DNA from: Pelagibacterium flavum
Lineage (GTDB): Bacteria; Pseudomonadota; Alphaproteobacteria; Rhizobiales; Devosiaceae
Assembly: GCF_025854335.1 (NCBI RefSeq)
Contig: NZ_CP107716.1
Coordinates: 1,419,001 to 1,483,000, forward strand
Direction: 5' to 3'
Length of the DNA: 64,000 bases
Notes under the pieces: model-generated
What the model saw: only the letters and a program-made list of their open reading frames with translations
Database searches by the model: none
What the model was told of the DNA's origin: nothing
Translations under genes and position numbers: made by a program
Shown here: positions 52,471 through 61,123 of the stretch, piece after piece
Layout: every line of letters begins with the position of its first letter
How positions within the stretch are numbered: the stretch's first letter is position 1

Positions 52471-53495
52471 CAGAATACATCGACGACAAATACGAACCGG
52501 AAACCGTCCGGCAGCGCCCGGCAGCGGATATCTTGGTCACCGATGTATTGAATCTCTATCTGCAAGAGAAAGCGCCTGATCACGCTCGGCCCGAGAAGAC
52601 CACGGCTAGTGTGCTGCAGTTGGCAGAGTGGTGGCAGGGTAAGACCCTTGCTGACGTCACCGGGCGCAGCTGTCGTGCATATACGAAATGGCGCGTGGGA
52701 CAGCCGTGGAAGTCGGCGAAGCCCGAGAAGACGGGCAATGCACCGCGACTGGTGACGGAAGCCGGTGTCAGGCGGGAGCTGGAGGACCTGCGGTCGGCAA
52801 TCAATTTCCACCGGAGAGAGGGTCTCTGCAGAGAGATCGTGGAGGTGACCTTGCCGCCCAGGTCGCCAGCGAAAATCCGCTGGCTGACCCGTTCCGAGGC
52901 GGCTCAATTGCTCTGGACGTGCTGGCGGATGCGGGAGATGCGGAACGGCAAGCCCACGGGACGGCGGACCGGCAAACATCTGGCGCGGTTCATTTTGGTC
53001 GGCCTTTATACGGGCACTCGTGCATCGGCGATCTGTCAGGCAGCCCTTAAACTCGGTAGCGCGAACGGTTATGTCGACCTGGAACAGGGGGTCTTTTACC
53101 GTCGGCCGCATGGGAAAGCCGAGACTACCAAGCGGCAGCCGCCTGTGCGTCTGCCACCCAGGTTGCTGGCTCATATGCGGCGCTGGGCTAAGGACCGCGA
53201 TGAAAAGACGATCTCCAAAAAATTCGTTGTCGAATGGAATTCCAAGCCGGTCGGCGAAGTGAACAAGGGTTTTGCTGGTGCTGTAGCGAAAGCCGGTCTG
53301 GGCAAGGATGTGACGCCTCACGTCCTACGGCACACGGCAGCCACCTGGATGATGCAGAATGGCGCGGATCTGTGGGATGCTGCAGGGTTCTTGGGGATGT
53401 CCGTCCAGGTCCTGGAGAGAGTGTATGGCCATCACCACCCTGATCATCAGCGATCGGCGATCACTGCGGTCACGTCTAAGCGGAGTGGAAAGTGA
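52308..53495 (+). CDS. Phage/ICE-type tyrosine integrase
   Basis: A 395-residue tyrosine recombinase with an N-terminal arm-binding region, a core-binding domain (DVLNLYLQEKAPDHARPEKT) and a catalytic domain: Arg in YTGTRASAICQA, HVLRHTAATW, and YGHHHPDHQ with the Tyr nucleophile in ERVYGHH. ATG 52308 follows GGAG; GTG 52296 is an alternative. It lies near a tRNA 3' fragment at 54246, as expected for the integrase of an element using that tRNA gene as its target. Confidence 0.93.
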   Translation: MPRPSKGARLWLKPAEYGKDGKVRKRSVWVIRDSSKSVVTGCAPEDRAGAEKALAEYIDDKYEPETVRQRPAADILVTDVLNLYLQEKAPDHARPEKTTASVLQLAEWWQGKTLADVTGRSCRAYTKWRVGQPWKSAKPEKTGNAPRLVTEAGVRRELEDLRSAINFHRREGLCREIVEVTLPPRSPAKIRWLTRSEAAQLLWTCWRMREMRNGKPTGRRTGKHLARFILVGLYTGTRASAICQAALKLGSANGYVDLEQGVFYRRPHGKAETTKRQPPVRLPPRLLAHMRRWAKDRDEKTISKKFVVEWNSKPVGEVNKGFAGAVAKAGLGKDVTPHVLRHTAATWMMQNGADLWDAAGFLGMSVQVLERVYGHHHPDHQRSAITAVTSKRSGK

Positions 53496-54109
53496 AGGCG
53501 AGGCCCATCATAGAGCGTCAGGCGTTCGATCACCTTCTGATGATTAAAGCCCATATGCTGTCGCTGGACAGAGGGCTAAAGGCGATTAGAAAAGGGCGGA
53601 CCCCCCTAACCTTGGCCAAGATGAGACAATGCTATCTTGATCGAAGGATGATCATCGAAGAGCTGATGCTCCTCTCGGTCTCTGCCCATTCAGACGCAGG
53701 TCACGCGCTTGAGCGAGACTTACGATCTGGATTTAACGCCAAACGCAAGATGAAGCGGCTCGAGGTTCACAACCCCGAATTCTTCCCCAGAGCTATTGAC
53801 CTTATCCCAGGAGATGAGGATGGCATCGCCGCTTGTTTTGTGGAAGTCACGGACGAGACTTTGAGCCGGCAGTTGGCAGAAGATTTTTATACCCACGGTG
53901 ACAACTATCTGCACGCAATGTGGAAGGGAATGGACAGGACGCAATACGGTGCCGCCGTCGAGGATCTTAGCTTGTTCTTCAGGCTAACGGAGAGGCTGAT
54001 GCGGACTTTCGAGGTCGATATCTCGGGTAAACGATACATGATGATCGGCCACCTGAATCTTCACTCGACCGAAAATCCCGAGCTGTTCAAAGCTGCAATG
54101 GAACCGTGA
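53492..54109 (+). CDS. Hypothetical protein between integrase and attachment site
   Basis: A 205-residue soluble protein; GTG start overlaps the integrase stop by four bases. It is helical in the first 100 residues (CYLDRRMIIEELMLLSVSAH) with a more acidic second half. No recognised family. As the last gene before attR, co-expressed with int, it may help integration or carry an unrelated cargo role. Confidence 0.6.
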   Translation: MKARPIIERQAFDHLLMIKAHMLSLDRGLKAIRKGRTPLTLAKMRQCYLDRRMIIEELMLLSVSAHSDAGHALERDLRSGFNAKRKMKRLEVHNPEFFPRAIDLIPGDEDGIAACFVEVTDETLSRQLAEDFYTHGDNYLHAMWKGMDRTQYGAAVEDLSLFFRLTERLMRTFEVDISGKRYMMIGHLNLHSTENPELFKAAMEP

Positions 54110-54245
54110 ACATCTGTTCTAGGGGGACAGGATGGGGACAGAAACCCCCAGAACAAACCGAGATGATCCGACATTCAGCCTTGCATTCGACCGGTTGAAA
54201 CCATAGGAAAACCGGGTCTTTATGGTGTGCAGCCTTCCAAGAGCC

Positions 54246-54295
54246 GACCGCTCATAACGGTCTGGTTGGGGGTTCGAGTCCCTCCGGGCCCACCA
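54246..54295 (+). other. tRNA 3' fragment (CAT anticodon), presumed attR of the integrated element
   Basis: GACCG-CTCATAA-CGGTC makes a perfect anticodon arm with CAT anticodon, TGGTT is the variable loop, GGGGG-TTCGAGT-CCCTC the T arm, and CGGGCCC-A-CCA the 3' acceptor half. No matching GGGCCCG acceptor strand or D arm lies upstream, so it is not a whole tRNA. This is the usual scar of integration into a tRNA gene (here a Met-type). The intact partner (attL) should lie to the left on the plus strand; I do not see it in the window. Confidence 0.8.
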
Positions 54296-54466
54296 TTTTC
54301 AATATCACACACGCCGCACCGTCCGCCGCATGACGCGCAAAAGCCGGGCCATGTGGTTCTCTGGCGCTCCAATGGGGTGCGCGTAACGTGGCGCGGGTCG
54401 CAGTCTCGGCCTTGGGTTCGAGGCTTCGCCTCGCACCTTCACCATCCTTTACGGCGCTTCCCGCTT

Positions 54467-55300
54467 TTAGGAAACCCGCGCCCAGGCGCCGACGAGTCGG
54501 GGATAGAAAATGCACGGGTCGGTTCCGGCCTGGGCTTCGTGAATCAGTCGCTCGTGCAGTGTTTCAATTTCGATCTCTGCAGCGCTGGCTATACCCAAAG
54601 TTTCCATCGCTGACGTCAGGCTTCTGGTGGATTCGACGATGAACTCGAAGCCGTCGACGTCCTGATCATTGCCGATCCGGGTCAGCCCGATCATCTCGGG
54701 CGCCATACCCGCGGTCCGGTAGGCGGGATAGAGCATAGCACCCATATCGGCGGTTCTGCCTGACCGGCGATAGACCTCGGTGATGCGCTCGATGCAGCGA
54801 TGCAGGAGGGGCAAGGCGGGCTGAGCATAAGAGGTCGAAATATCGAACTCGATGAAGCTGACGAGCGTGCCGGGCTTTAGCCGCTCCGCCAGCCCGGCCA
54901 GGGTGGCGCCGGGATCGGTCATGTGGAGCAGAAGGAAGCGTCCGATCACTGCGTCGATGTCGGCGGGGATTTCCATGGCCTCGAGCGTGCCGGGGACAAA
55001 CGAGATATCGAGCCCCTTGGCCTCTGCCCGCGCACGAGCCACCGAGAGAGCCGCCTCCGAAGGGTCGAGGCCGATAATTGCGCCATCGGTTCCCACGATG
55101 TCGGCTGCGATCAGGGAAACGTCGCCAACCCCGCACCCTACATCGAGCACACGCATGCCCTTCTCAAGCCCCGCCCGCAAGAGGATATCGCGGGTGAGAT
55201 CGGCAAACAGGGCGGCCTGACGCTCGAGCCGAACCAACTCGCGTTCGGAATGACCCAATATGTAGGCCTGCTCTTTTGCTTGAGTTTGCGATCCGCTCAT
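54467..55300 (-). CDS. Class I SAM-dependent methyltransferase
   Basis: A 277-residue methyltransferase. Motif I RVLDVGCGVGDVSLIA (about residues 49-64), the acidic strand end IIGLDPSEAALSVAR and the motif LLLHMTDP. The N-terminal LGHSERELVRLERQA is typical of a UbiE-like small-molecule group. Substrate unknown. It reads towards the tRNA fragment and is the first chromosomal gene right of the element. Confidence 0.88.
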   Translation of the reverse strand: MSGSQTQAKEQAYILGHSERELVRLERQAALFADLTRDILLRAGLEKGMRVLDVGCGVGDVSLIAADIVGTDGAIIGLDPSEAALSVARARAEAKGLDISFVPGTLEAMEIPADIDAVIGRFLLLHMTDPGATLAGLAERLKPGTLVSFIEFDISTSYAQPALPLLHRCIERITEVYRRSGRTADMGAMLYPAYRTAGMAPEMIGLTRIGNDQDVDGFEFIVESTRSLTSAMETLGIASAAEIEIETLHERLIHEAQAGTDPCIFYPRLVGAWARVS

Positions 55301-55432
55301 TGGTGTCCTCTGAAGATGATTTGCCGGGATATGGGTCCGAACCTGCGGGGAGTTCTCAATTGCGTTGTTAACGCGGCCTACACGCGCGGTCCGCTAAAAT
55401 TGGGTCAACTGGTATCCTGGGTGGAACCTGAG

Positions 55433-56293
55433 ATGTTGTACAGTCGCATTCAGACAAGGCAAGCAAGTATCGCGCTGGTTGAAACCGGCAAGGACGGCTT
55501 TCCGGTGCTGTTTCTGCATGGGAATTCGAGCTCCAGCGACGTTTTTGCGCGACAGCTGGAAAGCCCGCTTGCAGAACGCCATCGCCTCATCGCGCTCGAC
55601 CTGCCGGGTCACGGTGCATCCGATGACGCCATCGAGCCGAAGGCAGCCTATACTATTCCCGGATTCGCCAACACGGTTGCCGAAGTGCTCGACGCCCTCG
55701 CGATTGACCACGTCGCTGTCGTTGGATGGTCGCTTGGCGGGCATATCGGCATCGAACTGCTGGAGCGCGAGCCTCGCATCGCGGGGCTCATGATTATGGG
55801 AACGCCGCCGGTATCCCGCGGCATTTTGGGCATGCTGCGCGGCTTCCAGCCGCAATTCGACCTGACGTTGACCACGAAGGGGCGGTTGACGCCCCGGGAA
55901 ATGGACAGGCTCGCTCGCCTGTGCTTCGGGGAGTCGCCGCCGCAGCGCTTTCGTGATGCGATAGCGCGCGCCGACTGGCGCATGCGAAAGATCCTGGGGT
56001 ATGGCCTGATGATGGGAGCGGGAGCCGATCAAAAAAAGGTCGTCGAGCACAGCCCGGTTCCCCTGGCTGTGGTCAATGGCGAGCGGGAGCCGTTTGCGCG
56101 TCTCGATTACCTCACCGGTCTTGACTATGCCAATCTCTGGGATGGGCAATGTCATCTTATCAATGCGGCGGGACACGCTGCCTTTCTTGATGCTCCGGGT
56201 GAGTTCAATGCGCTGCTCGGGCGGTTCATCGAGGATGCCGCGGCATTTGCCGTGCTCAGCCAGACGTCCGACCTTGGCCGGCGCCACGGCTGA
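55433..56293 (+). CDS. Alpha/beta hydrolase
   Basis: A 286-residue alpha/beta hydrolase. Oxyanion motif FLHGNSSSSDVF, nucleophile elbow VGWSLGGHIG, and the late His in NAAGHAAFLDAP; the acid residue is probably in VNGEREPF. Such proteins hydrolyse esters or lactones. Start ATG 55433 gives the natural protein; the open frame extends much further upstream but overlaps the divergent methyltransferase. Next to an acyltransferase gene (convergent), which is suggestive of acyl-ester chemistry but not proof. Confidence 0.85.
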   Translation: MLYSRIQTRQASIALVETGKDGFPVLFLHGNSSSSDVFARQLESPLAERHRLIALDLPGHGASDDAIEPKAAYTIPGFANTVAEVLDALAIDHVAVVGWSLGGHIGIELLEREPRIAGLMIMGTPPVSRGILGMLRGFQPQFDLTLTTKGRLTPREMDRLARLCFGESPPQRFRDAIARADWRMRKILGYGLMMGAGADQKKVVEHSPVPLAVVNGEREPFARLDYLTGLDYANLWDGQCHLINAAGHAAFLDAPGEFNALLGRFIEDAAAFAVLSQTSDLGRRHG

Positions 56294-56364
56294 TTTTGCC
56301 TTCTAGATTATTGTTTTGTCGCGCTTCCGAACCGGATAAGTGGTACCCTTATCCTGAAAACGCT

Positions 56365-57105
56365 CTAGTGCAGGTTCGCCGGCTCCACTCGCCCTGCGAA
56401 TATGGCGGTGGCCATCGGGTCGACCTTGGCGCGGTCTGGACTGAAGAGAAAGTCGAGTTCCGCTTCGGTTGCGTTCATGAAGGGATAGCGCGCAATGACG
56501 CTTTCTCGCACGGCGCAATAATCGATGCCCATCAAGCTTAGCTGCTTTTTCAACCCGTGATACTGGCGCGGCGGGCACAGGGGGCGCATGCCGAAAAGGC
56601 GGCGGTAGAAAGCCTGATGCTCTACCCGCACCGAGGCAAGGCCTAGATTGGCACCGTAATACTCGGAAGCCAGAAAGCCCAGTCTTGCCGTGATATAGGG
56701 CAGTTCAGGATGCTGACCACTGACAGAGGGGTGCACGGCAAAGCGGGTCGGATCGACGATGACGTGACCCTTGTCGATTTCCGGTCTCAGAGTTTCAGGA
56801 AATGCGTCCACGGTAGGGGAATGCGGATTTTCAGGGCTGGCATGATGCACCCTGATGGTGCTGGCCATCTCGCCGTCCATGTAGACGCCGAAAACATGGA
56901 CATTGTCAGCGTGATCGTAATCGTCGGTCAGGCGCTTTTCGAAACCGATCGGAATCATGCCTTCACGAACATAGGCCGCGTAGCGCAGGCGGAACGCATG
57001 TTCGAGTTCTTCAGCTCTTTCCAGACGACGATATTGAATCCTGTCAAGAAAATCGATCAGACGCTGGGAAAACGAAATCGCCCCAACTGATGATACTGAA
57101 CTCAT
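56365..57105 (-). CDS. FeeM/LuxI-like N-acyltransferase (N-acyl amino acid or signal synthase)
   Basis: A 246-residue protein of the GNAT-like acyl-ACP-using group. FRLRYAAYVREGMIP (residues ~44-58) and KRLTDDYDHADN resemble FeeM-type N-acyl amino acid synthases and, more distantly, LuxI. Later VDPTRFAVHP and GMRPLC fit the former. It probably joins fatty acyl-ACP to an amino acid. AGGGGGC lies before ATG 57105. It diverges from a GGDEF-EAL gene, so lipid signalling or membrane adaptation linked to c-di-GMP is possible. No LuxR partner nearby. Confidence 0.7.
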   Translation of the reverse strand: MSSVSSVGAISFSQRLIDFLDRIQYRRLERAEELEHAFRLRYAAYVREGMIPIGFEKRLTDDYDHADNVHVFGVYMDGEMASTIRVHHASPENPHSPTVDAFPETLRPEIDKGHVIVDPTRFAVHPSVSGQHPELPYITARLGFLASEYYGANLGLASVRVEHQAFYRRLFGMRPLCPPRQYHGLKKQLSLMGIDYCAVRESVIARYPFMNATEAELDFLFSPDRAKVDPMATAIFAGRVEPANLH

Positions 57106-57482
57106 GGAACGCCCCCTAAACCACACAGGGAGCTACTTTAACAAAATTTTAACTAAGGTCAATTGAAGGAATATGTCAGGGCGGTGTCAGCGGGGCGGCG
57201 TTGCTGAATCTGCTTCGTCTGTGAAGACAGTAATACTGTGCTTTAACCAAGTATTAACTATGAGTCGCGCGATAGATGTGCATTAAGCATCAGGATGCTG
57301 CAAAAAGGATTTGCGGGTTTTAAGAAAAAATGCAGGCCGATCGCGTGTTCCTGCTCGGCGTAAAATTGTCGAATCCCGGAAGCGGAGAGGGGAATATTTA
57401 AAATTGCCGAGATAGCGTGAGAAAATTTTAAAAGCTTTCAATTTATATCGTATTGGTTCTGCAGGGGTATGGCGAAGCAACC
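57106..57482. other. AT-rich divergent promoter region
   Basis: About 375 bases between the divergent acyltransferase and GGDEF-EAL genes, clearly AT-richer than the surroundings (TTTAACAAAATTTTAACTAA near 57135). Promoters for both are likely here. I find no LuxR-type dyad or RNA gene. Confidence 0.5.
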
Positions 57483-59774
57483 ATGGGTACAGTCTCTCCC
57501 GAAAACGCGCCCGACCTCCCCGCTGAGGTTTATATTTCCTCGGTGAGCGCTCTTTATAGGGACCGGCGTTCTCTTTTTTCCGGCACTGCGAGCGCTATTG
57601 CCGCTTCGCTGGTGACGGGCTGGATAAGCGGGATCATCTGGCTTGCCATGTGCGCCATTCCGCTTGCGCTGACCGGCATCTTGCGCTGGATGGACATGAA
57701 TGCCTATGAGCGCAACGCAGCAAGTCCGCAAACGGTAGAACAGGCGCGTGGCTGGGAGAGGCGCTACATCATAGGCTCGTCCACCTTCGCGGTGCTGCTG
57801 AGCCTTTGGTGTTTTCTTGCTTTCGCGCTCTCGTCCGATCCAGCCGTCCATCTGGTGAGTTTTGCGGTCTGCCTTGCCTATATGATCGGAATCACCGGGC
57901 GCAATTATTCATCCGACCAGCTGGTTACCTTCACCACGGCTTGTGCGGCGATCCCCATGGTCATGGGACTTCTGCTTCACCTTGAAGCGGCCTATCTGTT
58001 TCTTGCGCTGGTGCTCGTGCCGTTCTTCCTGAGCGTGAGAACCATCGCCACGCGGCTGAGATTTACGCTTTTCGATGCGGTGGTCGCCTCACACGATCTC
58101 CGTGCGCTCGCCACCCATTTCGACACTGCCGTCAACAACATGCCGCACGGGCTATGCATGTTCGACGCCGACCAGCGGCTCGTTGTTTTCAACGATCGCT
58201 TTACGAGCCTGCTCAATCTCGATGCAAGAGCCACCTGGAAGGGGCAGGAAATCGCCTCGCTGCTCGATACGGCACTTGTGGCCAACGGTGTGCCGCGTCA
58301 TGCGTGCGACACGGTATTTTCCGCATTTCGGAAATGGATGAAGGCCGAGGGGACGGAGGCCCTCGTAATCGACGCCGCCGGGCACAGAATTCTTCAGCTG
58401 ACCTTCCAGCCCATCAAGGCTGGCGGATTTGTGCTGCTGATCGAAGACATCACCGAAAAGCGCAAGGCAGAGGCGAGGATCGAACATCTGGCCCGTTACG
58501 ATGCGCTGACCGGCCTGCCCAACCGATCGCATTTTCAGGAACAGTTCGAAGCGCTGATTGCCCGTGGCAATCCTTGTGCGCTGCTCTTTATCGATCTCGA
58601 TCAGTTCAAGGTGGTCAACGACACGCTGGGCCACCCGTGCGGGGACGCTCTATTGTGCCTTGTGGCCGACCGGCTTCGCAAGGTGATGAAATCGTCCGAC
58701 ATCATTGCTCGGCTCGGTGGAGATGAGTTCGTTGTCCTGCGCGAGCTGAAAGGGTCTGCTGACGAGGCAAGCCTTGTCGCTCAGCGAATTGTAAGGACGT
58801 TGAGCGATGTATTTGCTGTCCAGGACCATCAGTTTGTAATTGGCGCGAGCATAGGCATCGCCATGGCGCCGCGTGACGGCACGAGTTTTGAGCAAATGCT
58901 TAAATGCGCCGATCTGGCGCTTTACACCGCCAAGTCGGATGGTCGCGGTGTCTGGCGCTTTTTCGAGCCCGAAATGGATGCCCGGGTGCAGGCGCGCCGG
59001 GCGCTGGAGATCGATATCCGCACGGCGCTCGACAATGGAAATTTCGAGGTGTTCTTCCAGCCCATCGTCAATCTCAGGTCGGGCAAGAGCACGGTGTGTG
59101 AAGCGCTGGCGCGTTGGCGGCATCCCCAAAGGGGGCTGATATCGCCCACCGAGTTCATCCCCGTCGCTGAGGAAACGAACCTGATTATCGAGTTGGGCGA
59201 TTTCATATTGCACGAGGCCTGCCGACGGTGCGTGACGTGGCCGGGCAGCGTGCATGTTGCCGTCAACATTTCTCCGGTTCAGTTCCGGCGGGGGGACGTC
59301 ATCGCTTCGGTGATTTCCGCCCTTGAGCATTCGGGCCTGCCGGCCCATCGGCTGGAAGTCGAGATTACGGAATCGCTTCTGCTCGAAAATACGGCAGCCA
59401 TCGGGGCCATATTGGAAAAATTGCGCGACCTTGGCGTGCGCATCTCACTTGACGATTTCGGCACGGGCTATGCCAGCTTGAGCTATCTGCACCACTTCCC
59501 GCTCGACAAGGTCAAGATCGACCGCTCCTTCCTGCAGGACGTGGAGGTGAGCAGCCGCTCCCGGCGCCTGCTGGCGGGCGTGGCGAGTTTGAGTTCGGAA
59601 CTCGGCATGTCGGTGGTCGTCGAAGGCGTGGAAACGCCCAGGCAGCTTGCCTTGCTCAGAGAGCTGCCCGGGGTCGATGAAGTTCAGGGCTTCCTCTTTT
59701 CACCGCCTATCCGTGCGACGGAGATCCCCCGCTTTCTCGCGGCGGGCAGCTTCGATTTCGAAAAGGTCGCCTGA
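57483..59774 (+). CDS. Membrane-anchored PAS-GGDEF-EAL protein (c-di-GMP metabolism)
   Basis: A 763-residue protein: about five N-terminal membrane helices (residues 35-190), a PAS domain (NNMPHGLCMFDADQRLVVFN), a GGDEF domain with intact active site (RLGGDEFVVL) and an EAL domain with CEALARWRHP, DDFGTGYASLSYL and KIDRSF. Both synthetic and hydrolytic centres look intact, so the net direction must be set by the sensor. ATG 57483 is preferred; TTG 57453 in frame adds ten residues. Confidence 0.93.
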   Translation: MGTVSPENAPDLPAEVYISSVSALYRDRRSLFSGTASAIAASLVTGWISGIIWLAMCAIPLALTGILRWMDMNAYERNAASPQTVEQARGWERRYIIGSSTFAVLLSLWCFLAFALSSDPAVHLVSFAVCLAYMIGITGRNYSSDQLVTFTTACAAIPMVMGLLLHLEAAYLFLALVLVPFFLSVRTIATRLRFTLFDAVVASHDLRALATHFDTAVNNMPHGLCMFDADQRLVVFNDRFTSLLNLDARATWKGQEIASLLDTALVANGVPRHACDTVFSAFRKWMKAEGTEALVIDAAGHRILQLTFQPIKAGGFVLLIEDITEKRKAEARIEHLARYDALTGLPNRSHFQEQFEALIARGNPCALLFIDLDQFKVVNDTLGHPCGDALLCLVADRLRKVMKSSDIIARLGGDEFVVLRELKGSADEASLVAQRIVRTLSDVFAVQDHQFVIGASIGIAMAPRDGTSFEQMLKCADLALYTAKSDGRGVWRFFEPEMDARVQARRALEIDIRTALDNGNFEVFFQPIVNLRSGKSTVCEALARWRHPQRGLISPTEFIPVAEETNLIIELGDFILHEACRRCVTWPGSVHVAVNISPVQFRRGDVIASVISALEHSGLPAHRLEVEITESLLLENTAAIGAILEKLRDLGVRISLDDFGTGYASLSYLHHFPLDKVKIDRSFLQDVEVSSRSRRLLAGVASLSSELGMSVVVEGVETPRQLALLRELPGVDEVQGFLFSPPIRATEIPRFLAAGSFDFEKVA

Positions 59775-59804
59775 GCACGGCTGCGACGGCTTGGGAGAAG
59801 CACG

Positions 59805-60224
59805 ATGACCCAAAAGCGGGCGATGGTCAGGACCCTGACCACGATAGATGAATTCGACAGAGGGAACGGCGTCGTTACGCGGCTGTTTTTCAATGCAGAC
59901 ATATGCGGCGCTCAGGTTACCACTGGAACCACCTCGCTTCCCGTTGGAAAGAGCGTGGCACTGCACCACCACAATTGCGACGAGCAGATTGTCATTCTGA
60001 GCGGAAATGCCGAAACCGAGTTCGATGGAGCGCGACGCCCCGTTGGTCCCATGGAAGTAGTCTATGTTCCTGCCGGTCAGAACCATTGCTTCCACAATGT
60101 GGGCACGACCCCGGTTGAGATGTTGTTCATCTATGATGCCGGCGAGGTTACCCGGACCTTTGCGGCCACGGGCGAAACGGTCGTCCATCTCGGCTCGGGC
60201 GACCGGGCACAGCCTGGCCGATAA
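59805..60224 (+). CDS. Cupin-domain protein
   Basis: A 139-residue single cupin: motif 1 LHHHNCDEQIVILSGNAE with the metal ligands His-His-Glu, motif 2 VYVPAGQNHCFHNVG. It likely binds a metal and a small ligand; enzymatic role unknown. GGGAGAAG precedes ATG 59805. It lies 30 bases after the GGDEF-EAL gene, possibly in the same transcript, and converges with the ABC operon. Confidence 0.86.
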   Translation: MTQKRAMVRTLTTIDEFDRGNGVVTRLFFNADICGAQVTTGTTSLPVGKSVALHHHNCDEQIVILSGNAETEFDGARRPVGPMEVVYVPAGQNHCFHNVGTTPVEMLFIYDAGEVTRTFAATGETVVHLGSGDRAQPGR

Positions 60225-60277
60225 CGGCAGCAACTGCTCGTTTGCAATGGCGTAAACGGGGCAGGGCCTGGGGGCTG

Positions 60278-61123
60278 TCAGCATGAGCCGGTATCGGACG
60301 GACACAGAATGTCTGCGTCCAGATCGTAGCGATCGGCCAGACGGGTCAATGTTCCGTCTGCGCGGATGTTGGCGATCGTGGATTGCACAGCGCGCTTGAG
60401 CGTCAGATCGCCTTTCCAGAACCCCATGCCCAGCGGAATGCGTTCGAGGGGTGGACCGAGGACGGTGATGGCGAGGTTGGTGTTGGAAAAAGTGGTGCTG
60501 GCCAGCAGGGCTTCGGTGATCGCCGCATCGTAATCGCCGGCCTCCAGGCGGGCGCGCAGGGTGGCGGCGTCGTTGACGATGGTCGCGGTGATGGCGCGCT
60601 GGCGCAGATACTGGCCCAGCCCGATCCGGTCGAGACCCGTGAGGCCGGCCAGAAAGCCCACCGGGCTTTGCACGGTCTCGATGGTGGTGCCGGGCGGTGC
60701 GATCAGGGCCCATCCGGTCACGAGATGCGGGTCGGTGGTGTCGAGGAACGAACGCGTCGTCGAATTGACCGCGATGCCTCCGGCCAGGACCTGGCACTGG
60801 GCACGGGTGATGCGCCAGCTGCGTGGATTGAAATCGCGCCCCATCGACGCGTTGGAGACGATGTTGAGCCGCCAGCCAAGCCGTTCGGTGATTTCCTGGA
60901 GCAATTCGACCTCAAAGCCGGGCCTGTCCGCTTTGCCGGTCACAAGCGGCGGGTAGAGGGGCGGCATGCACACATTGAGCCGACCGAGCCTGTCGACCTC
61001 GTAGCGCGCGCTGTCGGGCGGCAAGAAGCTCACGGCAAACAGCAGCGCAAAGCAGAGCGCCAGAGGGGCCATGTCGAACAGCCAATGGCTCTTGCGTGGC
61101 CTTTTGTGAGCGGGAGCCGACAT
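60278..61123 (-). CDS. Solute-binding protein, ABC family 3-like (extracytoplasmic)
   Basis: A 281-residue protein with an N-terminal membrane anchor or uncleaved signal (WLFDMAPLALCFALLFAVSF) and an amino-acid-type binding fold (PGFEVELLQEITERLGWRLN; TTRSFLDTTDPHLVTG). The pair of late Cys (ILCPSDTGSC) suggests a disulphide. ATG 61123 overlaps the stop of the ABC-2 permease. Last gene of the five-gene ABC operon. The operon has two different binding proteins, which is unusual. It recalls binding proteins found with quinoprotein dehydrogenases, but no such dehydrogenase is here. Confidence 0.8.
   Translation of the reverse strand: MSAPAHKRPRKSHWLFDMAPLALCFALLFAVSFLPPDSARYEVDRLGRLNVCMPPLYPPLVTGKADRPGFEVELLQEITERLGWRLNIVSNASMGRDFNPRSWRITRAQCQVLAGGIAVNSTTRSFLDTTDPHLVTGWALIAPPGTTIETVQSPVGFLAGLTGLDRIGLGQYLRQRAITATIVNDAATLRARLEAGDYDAAITEALLASTTFSNTNLAITVLGPPLERIPLGMGFWKGDLTLKRAVQSTIANIRADGTLTRLADRYDLDADILCPSDTGSC

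Noticed and set aside
54108..54119. GAACATCTGTTC palindrome after the 53492 gene, resembling a Gram-positive SOS box
   Set aside because: Alphaproteobacterial LexA uses the direct repeat GTTC-N7-GTTC; a 4-base spacer is the Firmicutes form, and no promoter is expected here.
54252..54515. Minus-strand frame ending in GPEGLEPPTRPL
   Set aside because: This is the well-known false frame produced by reading a tRNA 3' end on the opposite strand; it overlaps the tRNA fragment and has no other support.
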